DNA of 43,329 bases. Origin: Streptomyces sp. PT12. Lineage in GTDB: Bacteria; Actinomycetota; Actinomycetes; Streptomycetales; Streptomycetaceae. This document shows, piece by piece, positions 34,969 to 43,329 of the stretch. The first letter of the stretch is position 1, and each line of letters starts with the position of its first letter. A model generated the notes under the pieces. The model saw only the letters and a list, made by a program, of their open reading frames with translations. It did not search any database and was not told the origin of the DNA. Made by a program: the position numbers and the translations under genes. The stretch spans positions 1 to 43,329 of the forward strand of contig NZ_QEST01000037.1 of NCBI RefSeq assembly GCF_003311645.1, given 5' to 3'.

Positions 34969-36291
34969 GTGACCAGCACCGAGCCCTCGTCCACCGCGGG
35001 GACAGCCACCGTGTCGGCGCTTCCCCCGCGCCCCGCGTCCCGCGTGCACCCCGCGTGGTGGGTCGCGGCCGTGTCGTTCCTCGTCCTGATCGGCGCGGCG
35101 GGCTTCAGGGCCGCGCCCGGCGTGCTGATCGACCCGCTGCACGAGGAGTTCGGCTGGTCGCGCGGCGGCATCTCGTTCGCCGTCTCGGTCAACCTGCTGC
35201 TCTACGGCTTCACCGCGCCGTTCTCCACCGCGCTCATGGAGCGTTACGGCATACGCCGCGTCGTCACGGGCGCGCTCGTGCTGATCTCGGTGGGCAGCGG
35301 GCTGACCGTCTTCATGAACGCCCAGTGGCAGCTGGTGCTCTGCTGGGGCGTGCTGGTCGGCCTGGGCTCGGGGTCGATGGCCTTGGCGTTCGCGAGCACG
35401 GTCGCGGCGCGCTGGTTCGTCGCACGGCGCGGCCTGGTCACCGGCATCCTCACGGCGGGCGGCGCCGCGGGGAACCTGGTCTTCCTGCCGATCGTCGGCC
35501 TGCTCGCCGATGGCCCGGGATGGCGGGCCGCCGCGGTGGCCGTCGCGCTGTGTGCGCTCGCCGTCGTGCCGCTCGCGCTGTGGCGGCTGCGCGACCGGCC
35601 CGAGGACATCGGGTTCGCCCCGTACGGCGCTCCCGCCGACTGGGCCCCGGCCCCCCGCCCGTCCGGGGGCGCGGCCGCGCGGGCCGTCGGCGCGCTCGCT
35701 TCGGCCGTGCACACGCGGGTGTTCTGGCTGCTCGCGGTCTCGTTCGCGATCTGCGGCGCCTCCACCAACGGCCTGATCGGCACCCACTTCGTGCCGGGCG
35801 CCCACGACCACGGCATGCCCGTGCCGGTCGCGGCCTCGCTGCTCGCCGTCATCGGCGTCTTCGACCTGGTCGGCACGGTCTTCTCCGGCTGGCTGACCGA
35901 CCGCTACGACCCGCGCAGGCTGCTCGCGGTCTACTACGGCCTGCGCGGCGTCTCGCTGCTCTTCCTGCCGACGCTGCTCGCCGAGTCGGTGCACCCGCCG
36001 ATGCTGCTGTTCATCGCGTTCTACGGCCTCGACTGGGTGGCCACCGTGCCGCCCACGATCGCGCTGTGCCGCGAGCACTTCGGCGATGACGCGGCCGTCG
36101 TCTTCGGCTGGGTGCTGGCCTCGCACCAACTGGGCGCGGCGGTCGTGGCGTTCGGCGCCGGGGTGATCAGGGACGTCACCGGCTCCTACGACCTGGCCTG
36201 GACGGTGTCGGGCGCGCTGTGCGCGGTGGCGGCGGTGCTGGTCATGGTGATCGCCGCCCGCCGCGCCAGCCCACCCGCCCCCACGGGTTGA
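34969..36291 (+). CDS. MFS transporter
   Basis: 440 aa from GTG 34969. Twelve hydrophobic segments in two sets of six are visible, separated by a cytoplasmic loop (RPEDIGFAPYGAPADWAP...). The N-half contains EEFGWSRGGISFAVSVNLLLYG and a signature-like ALMERYGIRRVV; the C-half has SGWLTDRYDPRRLLAVYYGLRG. The EFGWSRG wording is typical of carriers related to the monocarboxylate/oxalate-formate group, but the substrate is not known. It is divergent from and probably controlled by the GlxA-type regulator. No good ribosome site precedes the GTG. Confidence 0.88.
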   Translation: MTSTEPSSTAGTATVSALPPRPASRVHPAWWVAAVSFLVLIGAAGFRAAPGVLIDPLHEEFGWSRGGISFAVSVNLLLYGFTAPFSTALMERYGIRRVVTGALVLISVGSGLTVFMNAQWQLVLCWGVLVGLGSGSMALAFASTVAARWFVARRGLVTGILTAGGAAGNLVFLPIVGLLADGPGWRAAAVAVALCALAVVPLALWRLRDRPEDIGFAPYGAPADWAPAPRPSGGAAARAVGALASAVHTRVFWLLAVSFAICGASTNGLIGTHFVPGAHDHGMPVPVAASLLAVIGVFDLVGTVFSGWLTDRYDPRRLLAVYYGLRGVSLLFLPTLLAESVHPPMLLFIAFYGLDWVATVPPTIALCREHFGDDAAVVFGWVLASHQLGAAVVAFGAGVIRDVTGSYDLAWTVSGALCAVAAVLVMVIAARRASPPAPTG

Positions 36292-36293
36292 GG

Positions 36294-36325
36294 CAGGTCC
36301 GCGCTGAGTCAGGTCCGCGCTGAGT
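36294..36325. repeat. 16-bp tandem duplication between convergent genes
   Basis: CAGGTCCGCGCTGAGT occurs at 36294-36309 and again at 36310-36325. It begins just after the MFS stop and reaches the stop codon of the minus-strand gene. It recalls the 15-bp duplications at 1098-1142, which also sit at a gene end. Confidence 0.85.
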
Positions 36326-36840
36326 CAGATCCACAGGGCGAACGTCGCGAGCAGCGCCGCGAGCGCCCCGCCCGCCATGGCCCACGCCGTGCGGTACAGG
36401 CGCAGCCCGCCGCCGATCACCACGGCCGCCATGAGCAGCGCGCCCATGAGCGGAAGGGCCGCGTAGAGCGCGCCCGCGGCCCCGGTGCGCACGGCCTCGT
36501 CGCCGCCGGGGCGCAGCGCGACATCGACGCGCTCGCCCTCCTCGCGGGCGATGACCTGCCGGAGCACGACCGTCTCGCCCGTGCTGGCCAGCGTCCCGGT
36601 GCACGCGTCGCGGCCGCATGCGACCAGCGTCATCGTGGAGCGCTCCCGGCCCTCGGCCATCACCGCGTCCCTCACCGGGTCGTACGACGCCCACCCGCCC
36701 GCGGCCACCAGGAACGCCGCGAGCAGCCAGACGAACGCCGACCGCGCCACCCGCAGCGCCCCGTGCGCGCCACGCCCGGTGCGGCGGGCGCGTTCGCGCG
36801 GGACGGTGCGGGTGGCGCCGGTGGCGCCGGTGGCGGACAT
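36325..36840 (-). CDS. Small membrane protein of unknown function
   Basis: 171 aa from ATG 36840, chosen because AAGGA lies 7 nt upstream; an in-frame ATG at 36906 is less likely. After an Arg-rich N-terminus there are three helices (about 34-50, 117-142 and 150-171). The loop between the first and second carries two cysteines (75 and 80, in ACGRDACTG) and beta-rich sequence, probably outside the cell. I recognise no family. Convergent with the MFS gene and on the same strand as pth, whose stop lies 87 nt upstream. Confidence 0.75.
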   Translation of the reverse strand: MSATGATGATRTVPRERARRTGRGAHGALRVARSAFVWLLAAFLVAAGGWASYDPVRDAVMAEGRERSTMTLVACGRDACTGTLASTGETVVLRQVIAREEGERVDVALRPGGDEAVRTGAAGALYAALPLMGALLMAAVVIGGGLRLYRTAWAMAGGALAALLATFALWI

Positions 36841-36927
36841 GCGCAGATCCTTGGCCAAGGCCATGCGCGCGGTCAACCCCCGTGGGGCGTTCACCGGGCG
36901 AGCCACGGGCGTTCCCCGCGGTGGACG

Positions 36928-37509
36928 TCACCCGTTGAACGCGCCCTGCGCCCGCTCCAGACCCTCGGTGACCAGCGCCTCGACCGCGTCGGCCGCCCGG
37001 TCCACGAAGTAGTCGAGCTCCTTGCGCTCGGTCGTGGAGAAGTCCCGCAGCACATAGGCCGCGACGTCCATCCGGCCCGGCGGGCGGCCGACGCCGAAGC
37101 GGACGCGGCAGTAGTCGCGGCCCAGCGAACCGGTGATGGACTTCAGGCCGTTGTGCCCGTTGTCCCCGCCGCCCCGCTTGAGCCGCAGCACGCCGTAGCC
37201 GATGTCCAGCTCGTCGTGGACGACCACGAGCCGCTCGGGCGGCACCCGGTAGAACGTGCTGAGCGCGGTCACCGGGCCGCCCGAGAGGTTCATGAACGAC
37301 TGGGGCTTGGCCAGCACCACCCGGGGACCGCCCGCGCCCGGGGCGCCCAGGCGCCCATCGAGCACCGAGGCGCGCGCCTTGTGCGCCTTGAACGCGCCGC
37401 CGATCCGGGCGGCGAGCAGGTCCGCGACCATGAAGCCGACGTTGTGCCGGTTGCCCGCGTACTGGGGTCCCGGGTTCCCGAGACCCACGATCAGCCAGGG
37501 CTCTTCCAT
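36928..37509 (-). CDS. pth: Peptidyl-tRNA hydrolase
   Basis: 193 aa. Pth frees tRNA from peptidyl-tRNA that drops off the ribosome. All family motifs are present: [22 protein letters not shown] with the catalytic His, [24 protein letters not shown] with the Asp of the active site, and [12 protein letters not shown]. Start and length fit. The ATG overlaps the rplY stop (TGATG), so rplY and pth form one operon, as is usual in actinobacteria. Confidence 0.97.
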   Translation of the reverse strand: MEEPWLIVGLGNPGPQYAGNRHNVGFMVADLLAARIGGAFKAHKARASVLDGRLGAPGAGGPRVVLAKPQSFMNLSGGPVTALSTFYRVPPERLVVVHDELDIGYGVLRLKRGGGDNGHNGLKSITGSLGRDYCRVRFGVGRPPGRMDVAAYVLRDFSTTERKELDYFVDRAADAVEALVTEGLERAQGAFNG

Positions 37510-38108
37510 CAGGCGGTGGCGGGCTCCTCGGCCCCCTCTTCACCCGCGCCCTCGGCCGCGGGCTCCTCGGCCTGCGGCTGGAGCACCTGGATCACCACGT
37601 CCTCGCCGTCGATGGCCAGCGTCGTGCCGCTGGGCAGCGCGATGTCCTTGGCCAGGATCGAGGAGCCGACCTCAAGACCATCGACGGAGACGGTGACCGA
37701 CTCGGGGATGTGGGTGGCCTCGGCCTCGACGGGCAGGGCGCTCAGCACGTGCTCAAGCAGGCCGCCGCCAGGGCCGACCTCGCCCTCGGTCACGATCGGG
37801 ATCTCGACCGTGACCTTCTCGCCGCGCTTGACGATCAGCAGGTCGAGGTGGACCAGGAAGCCGCGGATGGCCTCGCGCTGGACGGCCTTGGGGATCACCA
37901 GCTCCTCGCGGCCCTCGATGTCCAGGGTGATCAGGACGTTGGGGGTCTTGAGCGCCATCATCAGCTCGTGGCCCGGCAGGGTCACATGCACGGGCTCGGC
38001 GCCGTGCCCGTAGATGACGGCGGGCACCTTGCCCGCGCCACGGATGCGGCGCGACGCGCCCTTGCCGAACTCGGTGCGCGACTGCGCCGCGATCTTCACA
38101 TCAGCCAT
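37509..38108 (-). CDS. rplY: 50S ribosomal protein L25/general stress protein Ctc
   Basis: 199 aa. L25 binds 5S rRNA; the longer actinobacterial form (TL5/Ctc type) has an N-terminal L25 domain ([26 protein letters not shown] motif) and a C-terminal beta domain (about 95-180), then an acidic Ala/Glu tail. GGAGTG lies upstream of ATG 38108. Overlaps pth by 1 nt. It follows the main prs gene on the same strand after 173 nt. Confidence 0.96.
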   Translation of the reverse strand: MADVKIAAQSRTEFGKGASRRIRGAGKVPAVIYGHGAEPVHVTLPGHELMMALKTPNVLITLDIEGREELVIPKAVQREAIRGFLVHLDLLIVKRGEKVTVEIPIVTEGEVGPGGGLLEHVLSALPVEAEATHIPESVTVSVDGLEVGSSILAKDIALPSGTTLAIDGEDVVIQVLQPQAEEPAAEGAGEEGAEEPATA

Positions 38109-38244
38109 GGCTGCACTCCTCCTTGGGGGTCCCTCGGGATCGGGACGCGACACGTCACCCGGCCCCGGAGGACCCTGCCAAGGACAGCGCGTCGATAACG
38201 GACGAGCCCCGAACCGGGACCCTCCCTCGCCGAGCAACCCCAGG

Positions 38245-38250
38245 AGTCTA
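38245..38250 (-). promoter_or_regulatory. Candidate -10 box (TAGACT) for rplY-pth
   Basis: TAGACT on the minus strand in the prs-rplY gap would give a leader of about 130 nt for rplY. No clear -35 is visible. The gap also holds a CCGG-rich inverted repeat (about 38256-38270) close to the prs stop. Confidence 0.4.
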
Positions 38251-38281
38251 ACGACCCGGAACCGGGCCCGGCGCGCCCCCC

Positions 38282-39259
38282 TTACGCGTTGCCCTCGAAC
38301 AGGCTGGTCACCGAGCCGTCCTCGAAGACCTCGCGGACCGCGCGGGCGATCGTCGGGGCCATCGACAGCACGGTGATCTTGTCGAGCGCCACCTGCCGCG
38401 GCGTGGGAAGGGAGTTGGAGAAGATGAACTCGCTCACCCGCGAGTTCTTCAGGCGGTCCGCCGCGGGCCCTGACAGGACGCCGTGCGTCGCCGCCACGAT
38501 GACGTCCTCCGCGCCGTTGGCGAAGAGCGCGTCCGCCGCCGCGCAGATCGTGCCGCCCGTGTCGATCATGTCGTCCACCAGCACGCACACCCGGCCGTCG
38601 ACGTCGCCGACGACCTCGTGCACCGTGACCTGGTGCGCCACGTCGGGGTCGCGCCGCTTGTGCACGATGGCGAGCGGCGCCGCGAGCCGGTCCGCCCAGC
38701 GGTCGGCCACGCGCACGCGCCCCGCGTCCGGCGAGACCACCGTCAGCTTGGCGCGGTCCACGCGGCTGCCGATGTAGTCGGTGAGGACGGGAAGCGCGAA
38801 CAGGTGGTCAACGGGCCCGTCGAAGTACCCCTGCACCTGGTCCGCGTGGAGGTCCATCGTGATGATCCGGTCCGCGCCCGCGGTCTTGAGCAGATCCGCC
38901 ATCAGCCGGGCCGAGATGGGCTCACGGCCGCGGTGCTTCTTGTCCTGGCGGGCATAGCCGTAGAACGGGATGATCACCGAGATCGACCGCGCCGACGCCC
39001 TCTTGAGGGCGTCGATCATGATGAGCTGCTCCATGATCCACTTGTTGATGGGCGCCGTGTGGCTCTGCATCAGGAAGCAGTCGGCGCCGCGCACCGACTC
39101 CTGGAAGCGCACATAGATCTCACCGTTGGCGAAGTCCCTGGCCTTGGTCGGGACGAGCCCCACACCCAGTTCGTCGGCGACCTCCTGCGCCAACTCGGGG
39201 TAGGCGCGGCCGGTGAACAGCATCAGCTTCTTCTCGCCGGTGGTCTTGATCCCGGTCAC
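38282..39259 (-). CDS. prs: Ribose-phosphate pyrophosphokinase (main copy)
   Basis: 325 aa from GTG 39259 with GGAGAC upstream. It makes PRPP for purines, pyrimidines, His, Trp and NAD. Class I motifs are intact: RPP loop region YARQDKKHRGREPISARLMADLL, DLHADQVQGYFDGPVDHLFA, VVSPDAGRVRVADRW, the flexible loop KRRDPDVAH, and the PRPP-binding VLVDDMIDTGGT. Compared with the paralogue at 1128-2069 this is clearly the canonical enzyme. It lies between glmU and rplY, the order general in actinobacteria. Confidence 0.97.
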   Translation of the reverse strand: MTGIKTTGEKKLMLFTGRAYPELAQEVADELGVGLVPTKARDFANGEIYVRFQESVRGADCFLMQSHTAPINKWIMEQLIMIDALKRASARSISVIIPFYGYARQDKKHRGREPISARLMADLLKTAGADRIITMDLHADQVQGYFDGPVDHLFALPVLTDYIGSRVDRAKLTVVSPDAGRVRVADRWADRLAAPLAIVHKRRDPDVAHQVTVHEVVGDVDGRVCVLVDDMIDTGGTICAAADALFANGAEDVIVAATHGVLSGPAADRLKNSRVSEFIFSNSLPTPRQVALDKITVLSMAPTIARAVREVFEDGSVTSLFEGNA

Positions 39260-39301
39260 AGTACGTCTCCTTGGTGTGTGTCACCCTCGTGCACCCCGAT
39301 G

Positions 39302-39355
39302 GGCCACCCTCTACCGTACGCCCCCTTTACGCGCCCCTTATGCCCCCTCTATGCC
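39302..39355. repeat. Degenerate 11-13-bp repeats in the glmU-prs gap
   Basis: On the minus strand the gap reads as four similar words: GCATAGAGGGG, GCATAAGGGGC, GCGTAAAGGGGGC and GTACGGTAGAGGG. The first overlaps the glmU stop. The purpose is unknown; they could come from slippage or present several GAGGGG-like sites. Confidence 0.45.
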
Positions 39356-40806
39356 TCGCCCCGCGGGTGTTCCGCCGCAGCTAGAGCGGCCTCGGCCGCC
39401 CTCGCCGCCTCGGAGCCCGGGCGCTTGCGCGCGACCCAGCCGTCGATGTTCCGCTGCTGGCCCCTGGCTACGGCGAGTGATCCCGGGGGGACGTCCCGCG
39501 TGATGACCGAACCCGCCGCCGTGTAGGCGCCGTCGCCGATCGAGACCGGCGCCACAAACATGTTGTCGGAGCCCGTCTTGCAGTGACTCCCCACCGTGGT
39601 GTGGTGCTTGGCCTCGCCGTCGTAGTTCACGAAGACGCTGGCGGCGCCGATGTTGGTGTGGTCGCCGATGGTCGCGTCGCCCACGTAGGAGAGGTGCGGC
39701 ACCTTGGTGCCCTCGCCGATCGAGGCGTTCTTCGTCTCCACGAACGTGCCCGCCTTGGCCCCGGGGCCAAGGACCGTGCCGGGGCGGAGATAGGCGAAGG
39801 GCCCCACCTTCGCGCCCGCGCCGATCCGCGCGCCGTCCGCCACCGTGTTCACCACCTGCGCGCCCGCGCCCACCTCGGTGTTCGCGAGGCGGCAGTTGGG
39901 GCCCACCTCCGCGCCCTCGGCCACGTGCGTCGCGCCGAGCAGCTGCGTGCCGGGGTGCACCACCGCGTCGGGCTCGAACGTCACGCCCGCGTCCACCCAG
40001 GTCGTCGCCGGGTCCACCACCGTGACCCCGGCCAGCATGGCGCGCTCAAGCAGGCGGTCGTTGAGCGCGCGGCGCGCGGTGGCCAGCTGCACGCGGTTGT
40101 TGATGCCCGCCAGCTCCAGGTGGTCGGCCGCGAGCAGCGCGCCCACGCGGTGGCCCTCGTCGCGCAGGATCGTCAGCACATCGGGCAGATACTCCTCGCC
40201 CTGGGCGTTGTCCGTGGTCACGCGGGTGAGCGCGTGGGCGAGCAGCGCGCCGTCGAACGCGAAGACGCCCGAGCTGACCTCGCGGACCGCCAGCTGCTCG
40301 GGCGAGGCGTCCTTGTGCTCCACGATCCGGGTGACCGCGCCCTCGCCGTCCCTGAGCACCCGGCCGTAGCCGGTCGCGTCGGGCACCTCGACCGTGAGCA
40401 CCGTCACGGCGTTCCCCTGGGTGGCGTGCGCCCTGGCCAGGGCGGCCAGGGTCGTGGGCGTCTGCATCGGGATGTCCCCGCACGTCACCAGGACCGTGCC
40501 CGCCTCGGGCGCCTTCACCAGCGCGTCGAGCCCGGCGCGCACGGCGTCCGCCGTCCCGCGCCGCTCGTGCTGCACCGCGACGCGCGCCCCCGGATCGGTC
40601 TCCCTGAGGTGCGCCTCCACCGCCTCGCGCCCGTGCCCCACGACCACCACCAGCTCATCGGGCGTCAGCTCCCGGCAGGCGGTGACCACATGGCCGAGCA
40701 GCGAGCGGCCGCAGATGTCGTGCAGCACCTTGGGCTTGGCTGACTTCATGCGGGTCCCCTCTCCCGCTGCGAGAACGATGACGGCTGCCGGAGGGCTTGA
40801 GCTCAC
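39349..40806 (-). CDS. glmU: Bifunctional GlcNAc-1-P uridyltransferase / GlcN-1-P acetyltransferase
   Basis: 485 aa from GTG 40806, which has AAGGA 9 nt upstream and gives the usual N-terminus (PAAVIVLAAGEGTRMKS). An ATG at 40824 lacks a ribosome site and would add six residues. GlmU makes UDP-GlcNAc for peptidoglycan. The N-terminal pyrophosphorylase shows the G-x-G-T-R-M-x-S-x-x-P-K motif and QHERRGTADAV. The C-terminal left-handed beta-helix shows hexapeptide repeats (IGDHTNIGAASVFVNYDG, KHHTTVGSHCKTGSDNMFVAPV). The tail after RKRPGSEAAR is Ala-rich. Confidence 0.96.
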   Translation of the reverse strand: MSSSPPAAVIVLAAGEGTRMKSAKPKVLHDICGRSLLGHVVTACRELTPDELVVVVGHGREAVEAHLRETDPGARVAVQHERRGTADAVRAGLDALVKAPEAGTVLVTCGDIPMQTPTTLAALARAHATQGNAVTVLTVEVPDATGYGRVLRDGEGAVTRIVEHKDASPEQLAVREVSSGVFAFDGALLAHALTRVTTDNAQGEEYLPDVLTILRDEGHRVGALLAADHLELAGINNRVQLATARRALNDRLLERAMLAGVTVVDPATTWVDAGVTFEPDAVVHPGTQLLGATHVAEGAEVGPNCRLANTEVGAGAQVVNTVADGARIGAGAKVGPFAYLRPGTVLGPGAKAGTFVETKNASIGEGTKVPHLSYVGDATIGDHTNIGAASVFVNYDGEAKHHTTVGSHCKTGSDNMFVAPVSIGDGAYTAAGSVITRDVPPGSLAVARGQQRNIDGWVARKRPGSEAARAAEAALAAAEHPRGEA

Positions 40807-40859
40807 GGGGATCGTGTCCTTCATGTGCGGGGTTCGAGGGTTTCCGAGAATACCGAGCC

Positions 40860-41780
40860 CTACTCCGCGGGCCCGGTCTCCTCCCGCCAGGGCCTCCCCT
40901 CGGGCTCGCGCCCCTGGCGGCGCGGGGTGCGGCCCGTCAGGCTCGCCAGCGTCGTGCGGATGTGCGCCAGGTGCGCGCGCACCTGGTCCGAGCGCTCCTC
41001 CAGGTCGCGCACGACCTCCTCGCTCTCGCGCTCCACGCGCTGGCGGCGCACGCGGGCGTCCGCCAGCAGCTCGGCGCGCCTGGCCTCCGCCGCGTCGTCG
41101 CGGGCGCGCGCCTCGGCGGCGGCGTCCGCCAGGTCGCGCCGGGCGCGCCTCAGCGTGGAGTCGGCGCGCGCCGTCAGCTCGGCCACCCTGGCGTCGGTCT
41201 CGGCCTCGCGCGCGGCCAGGTTGGCGCGCAGGGCGTTCGCCGCCGCGGCCTGGCCGCGGCGCTGGTCGGCGAGCAGCGCGGCGCAGCGGCGTTCCACCTC
41301 GGCGAACGCCGCCGCGGCGCGCTCGCGCACGGCCGCGGCCCGGCGGCGCGCGTCGTCGAGCAGGCGCCCCGCGCTCTCCTCGGCCGCCGCCACCGCGGTG
41401 TCGGCCGCCGCGTCCGCGCCCGCGCGGGAGCGCGCCGCCGCCTCCCCGGCCTCGGCGCGCAGCGCGCGCGCCGCGTCGGCCGCGGCGTCGAGCAGCCGCC
41501 TGGCCTCGGTCTCCGCGTCGTCGCGCAGCTCGGCCGCCTCGGCCTCCACCTCGGCCAGCAGCTCGCGCGCCCGGTCGCTGAGCGAGTGGAACGTCTGCGG
41601 CGGCAGCGCGGCCACCGCGGCGGTCAGCCGCTCCGCCTCGCGCGACATCGCCTCCACGCGCAGGCTCAGCTCGGCCAGCCTGCGCCACGCCGCGTCCCGC
41701 TCGCGGCCGAGCGCGGCCATCGCCTCGTCCACCTGGCGCGGCTGATAGCCCCTGCCGCGCGCCGTGGGAAACCCCGTCAT
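40860..41780 (-). CDS. DivIVA-like coiled-coil protein
   Basis: 306 aa. The N-terminus reads TGFPTARGRGYQPRQVDEAMAAL, which recalls the DivIVA membrane-binding segment (a GY..xxVD pattern). Almost all the rest (about 25-280) is an Ala/Glu/Arg-rich helix with heptad character and no Pro, so a long parallel coiled coil is likely. Such proteins in Streptomyces (Scy/FilP/DivIVA group) organise polar growth and the cytoskeleton. Whether this one does is inference. It lies upstream of glmU on the same strand, 53 nt away, which would suit a link to cell wall synthesis. The gap 41781-41912 shows no gene. Confidence 0.8.
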   Translation of the reverse strand: MTGFPTARGRGYQPRQVDEAMAALGRERDAAWRRLAELSLRVEAMSREAERLTAAVAALPPQTFHSLSDRARELLAEVEAEAAELRDDAETEARRLLDAAADAARALRAEAGEAAARSRAGADAAADTAVAAAEESAGRLLDDARRRAAAVRERAAAAFAEVERRCAALLADQRRGQAAAANALRANLAAREAETDARVAELTARADSTLRRARRDLADAAAEARARDDAAEARRAELLADARVRRQRVERESEEVVRDLEERSDQVRAHLAHIRTTLASLTGRTPRRQGREPEGRPWREETGPAE

Positions 41781-41912
41781 ACGCCAATGATCCCCTGCAC
41801 GGCGGGTCTTACCGGCGAACGCGAAGGAAAGTCCGCCCGCGACGGTCGAGTTGTGACCCGTCAGGGACCGCCTGCGGTCACCGGTGATCGTCCGCGGTCG
41901 TCGGGGGCCGCC

Positions 41913-43329
41913 TCAGAGCAGCCCGTCCCACATCTGCTCCAGAAGGACCGACCACCAGCTCTCCGGGTCCGCCACCGCCATCGGGTCGAGCGAGGCGAGC
42001 TGCGCCTGGAAGTCGGTCGTCCAGCGGCCCGCCTGCTCGGAGTTGAGCCCGAGGCGCAGCCGCCACATCCGCCCGAGCAGCGCCATGCAGCGGGCGAACT
42101 GCGGCAGCGACGCGTTCACGAACTGCGGCGGAACGGGCCCGCCCTGGTCGATCTCCAGCGGCACCGCCACGATCGCGGCCGTGCCGTACTGGACGCAGAT
42201 CTGCCGCCCGAAGTCGGTGCCCATCACGAGGTAGGAGCCCGCGTCGGGGCTCGGCTGCACGCCGCGCTCCATCGCGACCTCGGCGAGCGTGGGCACCGGG
42301 CGCCCGGGCTGGGCCTGCGCCCAGAAGAACGGCCCGATCTCCAGCGGCAGCCCCGACCACAGCAGCGTCTGCTGCACGATCTCGGGAACGCCGTGCCGCG
42401 ACACCGTCTGCGGCGTGTAGCGGAACACCCCCTGCGGCCCGAACGCCTGCGCAAGCTCCTGCCCGATCACATCGAGGCCCACGGCGGGCGCCGGGTGCTG
42501 CTGCGGCAGCGGCGCGCGCACCGGCGCCGAGCGCTGCGGCCCGTCCGCGAACTGCTGCAACTCGTCCTGATGCTCCACCAGATGGCGCACTCCCGCCTGA
42601 CGCGACGCCAGGTCGCGCCCGTAGGCGGCGGTGTGCGTGATGCGCACCTGCGGCCAGGTCTCCCTGATCATCCGCGCGCAGTACCCGCCGGGCAGCTCGC
42701 ACGACTGCAACTCGGTGTGCAGCTCGATGACCTGCTGCGGGGGAACGTTCATCGCGTACAGCTCGTGCAGGATCTGCCACTCGGGGTGCGGCATGCCGGG
42801 TGCCGAGCGACGGATCAGCTGCTGCTCGGAGCCGTCGGGGGCGCGATAGCGCAGGACCGCCATGTACCCGGAGCCGACGGTGGGTTGGGCCTGCGGCGGA
42901 TAGCCGTAGCCGCCCGCCTGCGGGTAGCCGTAGCCGCTCGGGCCCGGGGGCGGTGGCGGCGTGCCTTGGCCCGGTGGGGGCGCGCCTGGGCCTGGAGACG
43001 GTGCGCCTGGGCCTTGTGGCGGCGCGCCTGGGCTTTGCGGCGGCGTGGGCTGCCCCGGGTTGCGCAGGGAGGCCACGATGTCGGGGTCCACGGTCTGGGT
43101 CGGCACATAGGCGCCCGCGTCGTCCGTGCCCGAAGGGTCGGGCGGCCGCGGAGGACCTGGCCTGGCGGGCGCGCCAGGCGCGCCAGGCGCCCCCGGCGGC
43201 GGCGGCACGGCGGCGCCCCTGCCGCCGGGGGGGCTTGGCGGGCCGCCGAGCGGGCCCGCCGTCGACTTGTGGGTGTCGGCGCTCGCCAGGTCGGCCGCGC
43301 CCCCGCCGCCCGGCACGGGCGCCGGGACT
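41913..43329 (-). CDS. SUKH-4-like protein with Pro-rich N-terminus (5' partial)
   Basis: At least 467 aa; the frame stays open to the window edge, so the start may lie outside (a GTG at 43316 is one candidate). The first about 150 residues are a Pro/Gly/Ala/Gln/Tyr-rich low-complexity region. The rest has two folded parts: a YWQJ/deaminase-like region (PEWQILHELYAMNVPPQQVIELHTELQSC... with conserved Cys and His) and a SUKH-4-type domain (GPFFWAQAQPGRPVPTL, YLVMGTDFG, CVQYGTAAIVAVPLE, FARCMALLGRMWRL, ending WWSVLLEQMWDGLL). SUKH proteins often act as immunity to polymorphic toxins, but this family is widespread in Streptomyces without a nearby toxin. None is seen here. Confidence 0.7.
   Translation of the reverse strand, partial: VPAPVPGGGGAADLASADTHKSTAGPLGGPPSPPGGRGAAVPPPPGAPGAPGAPARPGPPRPPDPSGTDDAGAYVPTQTVDPDIVASLRNPGQPTPPQSPGAPPQGPGAPSPGPGAPPPGQGTPPPPPGPSGYGYPQAGGYGYPPQAQPTVGSGYMAVLRYRAPDGSEQQLIRRSAPGMPHPEWQILHELYAMNVPPQQVIELHTELQSCELPGGYCARMIRETWPQVRITHTAAYGRDLASRQAGVRHLVEHQDELQQFADGPQRSAPVRAPLPQQHPAPAVGLDVIGQELAQAFGPQGVFRYTPQTVSRHGVPEIVQQTLLWSGLPLEIGPFFWAQAQPGRPVPTLAEVAMERGVQPSPDAGSYLVMGTDFGRQICVQYGTAAIVAVPLEIDQGGPVPPQFVNASLPQFARCMALLGRMWRLRLGLNSEQAGRWTTDFQAQLASLDPMAVADPESWWSVLLEQMWDGLL

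Noticed and set aside
41913-43329. Polymorphic toxin-immunity locus
   Set aside because: The SUKH-4-like protein has no toxin gene in the visible neighbourhood and its upstream side is outside the window.

Overview
The window reads as chromosomal DNA of a Streptomyces or a very close relative. GC content is very high, starts are often GTG, many genes overlap by 4 nt, and TANNNT -10 boxes sit 6-8 nt upstream of several start codons, as in leaderless transcripts. Marker genes agree: a rodlin (28567), the galTEK operon, tamR/tam, a protein O-mannosyltransferase, and the pth-rplY-prs-glmU block. From general knowledge, the gene order resembles the conserved Streptomyces core running from glmU through gal to rsmA/pmt.

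Layout. 1-9300 is core: a secreted protein of unknown function, a diverged PRPP synthetase paralogue, a penicillin-binding protein, pmt, rsmI, tatD, rsmA and ispE. At 9291 the usual ABC-F gene follows ispE, but it is a broken chimera. It stops at about 9783, where an accessory island of about 9.7 kb begins (about 9784-19466). Core sequence resumes by 19736 with a membrane-anchored beta-propeller protein and an atypical LuxR regulator. A degenerate GC-rich repeat block follows, then galTEK, a second LuxR regulator, tamR/tam, a rodlin, and a desaturase with its TetR repressor. The window ends with ppc, a GlxA-type regulator, an MFS carrier, a small membrane protein, pth-rplY, prs, glmU, a DivIVA-like coiled-coil protein and a partial SUKH-4-like protein.

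The island is the most interesting part. It carries an intact second ABC-F gene, remnants of dprA and tauE, and two divergent operons. The leftward operon is dsbA-like, ccdA-like, a beta-propeller lipoprotein, lnt and truncated tauE. The rightward one is a CPVC membrane protein, a BlaI/CopY repressor, an M56 protease and a DsrE-like protein. Two overlapping 19-bp palindromes lie between them. My reading is an envelope thiol-redox and lipoprotein-maturation module under BlaI/M56 control. The M56 protein has no penicillin-sensor domain but has a CxxC pair in a predicted loop, so the signal may be redox or metal stress rather than a beta-lactam. That function is an inference.

Other regulation visible in the sequence: a MarR-type palindrome between divergent, apparently leaderless tamR and tam; a tandem 15-bp operator upstream of the desaturase-tetR operon; and several strong hairpins at gene ends.
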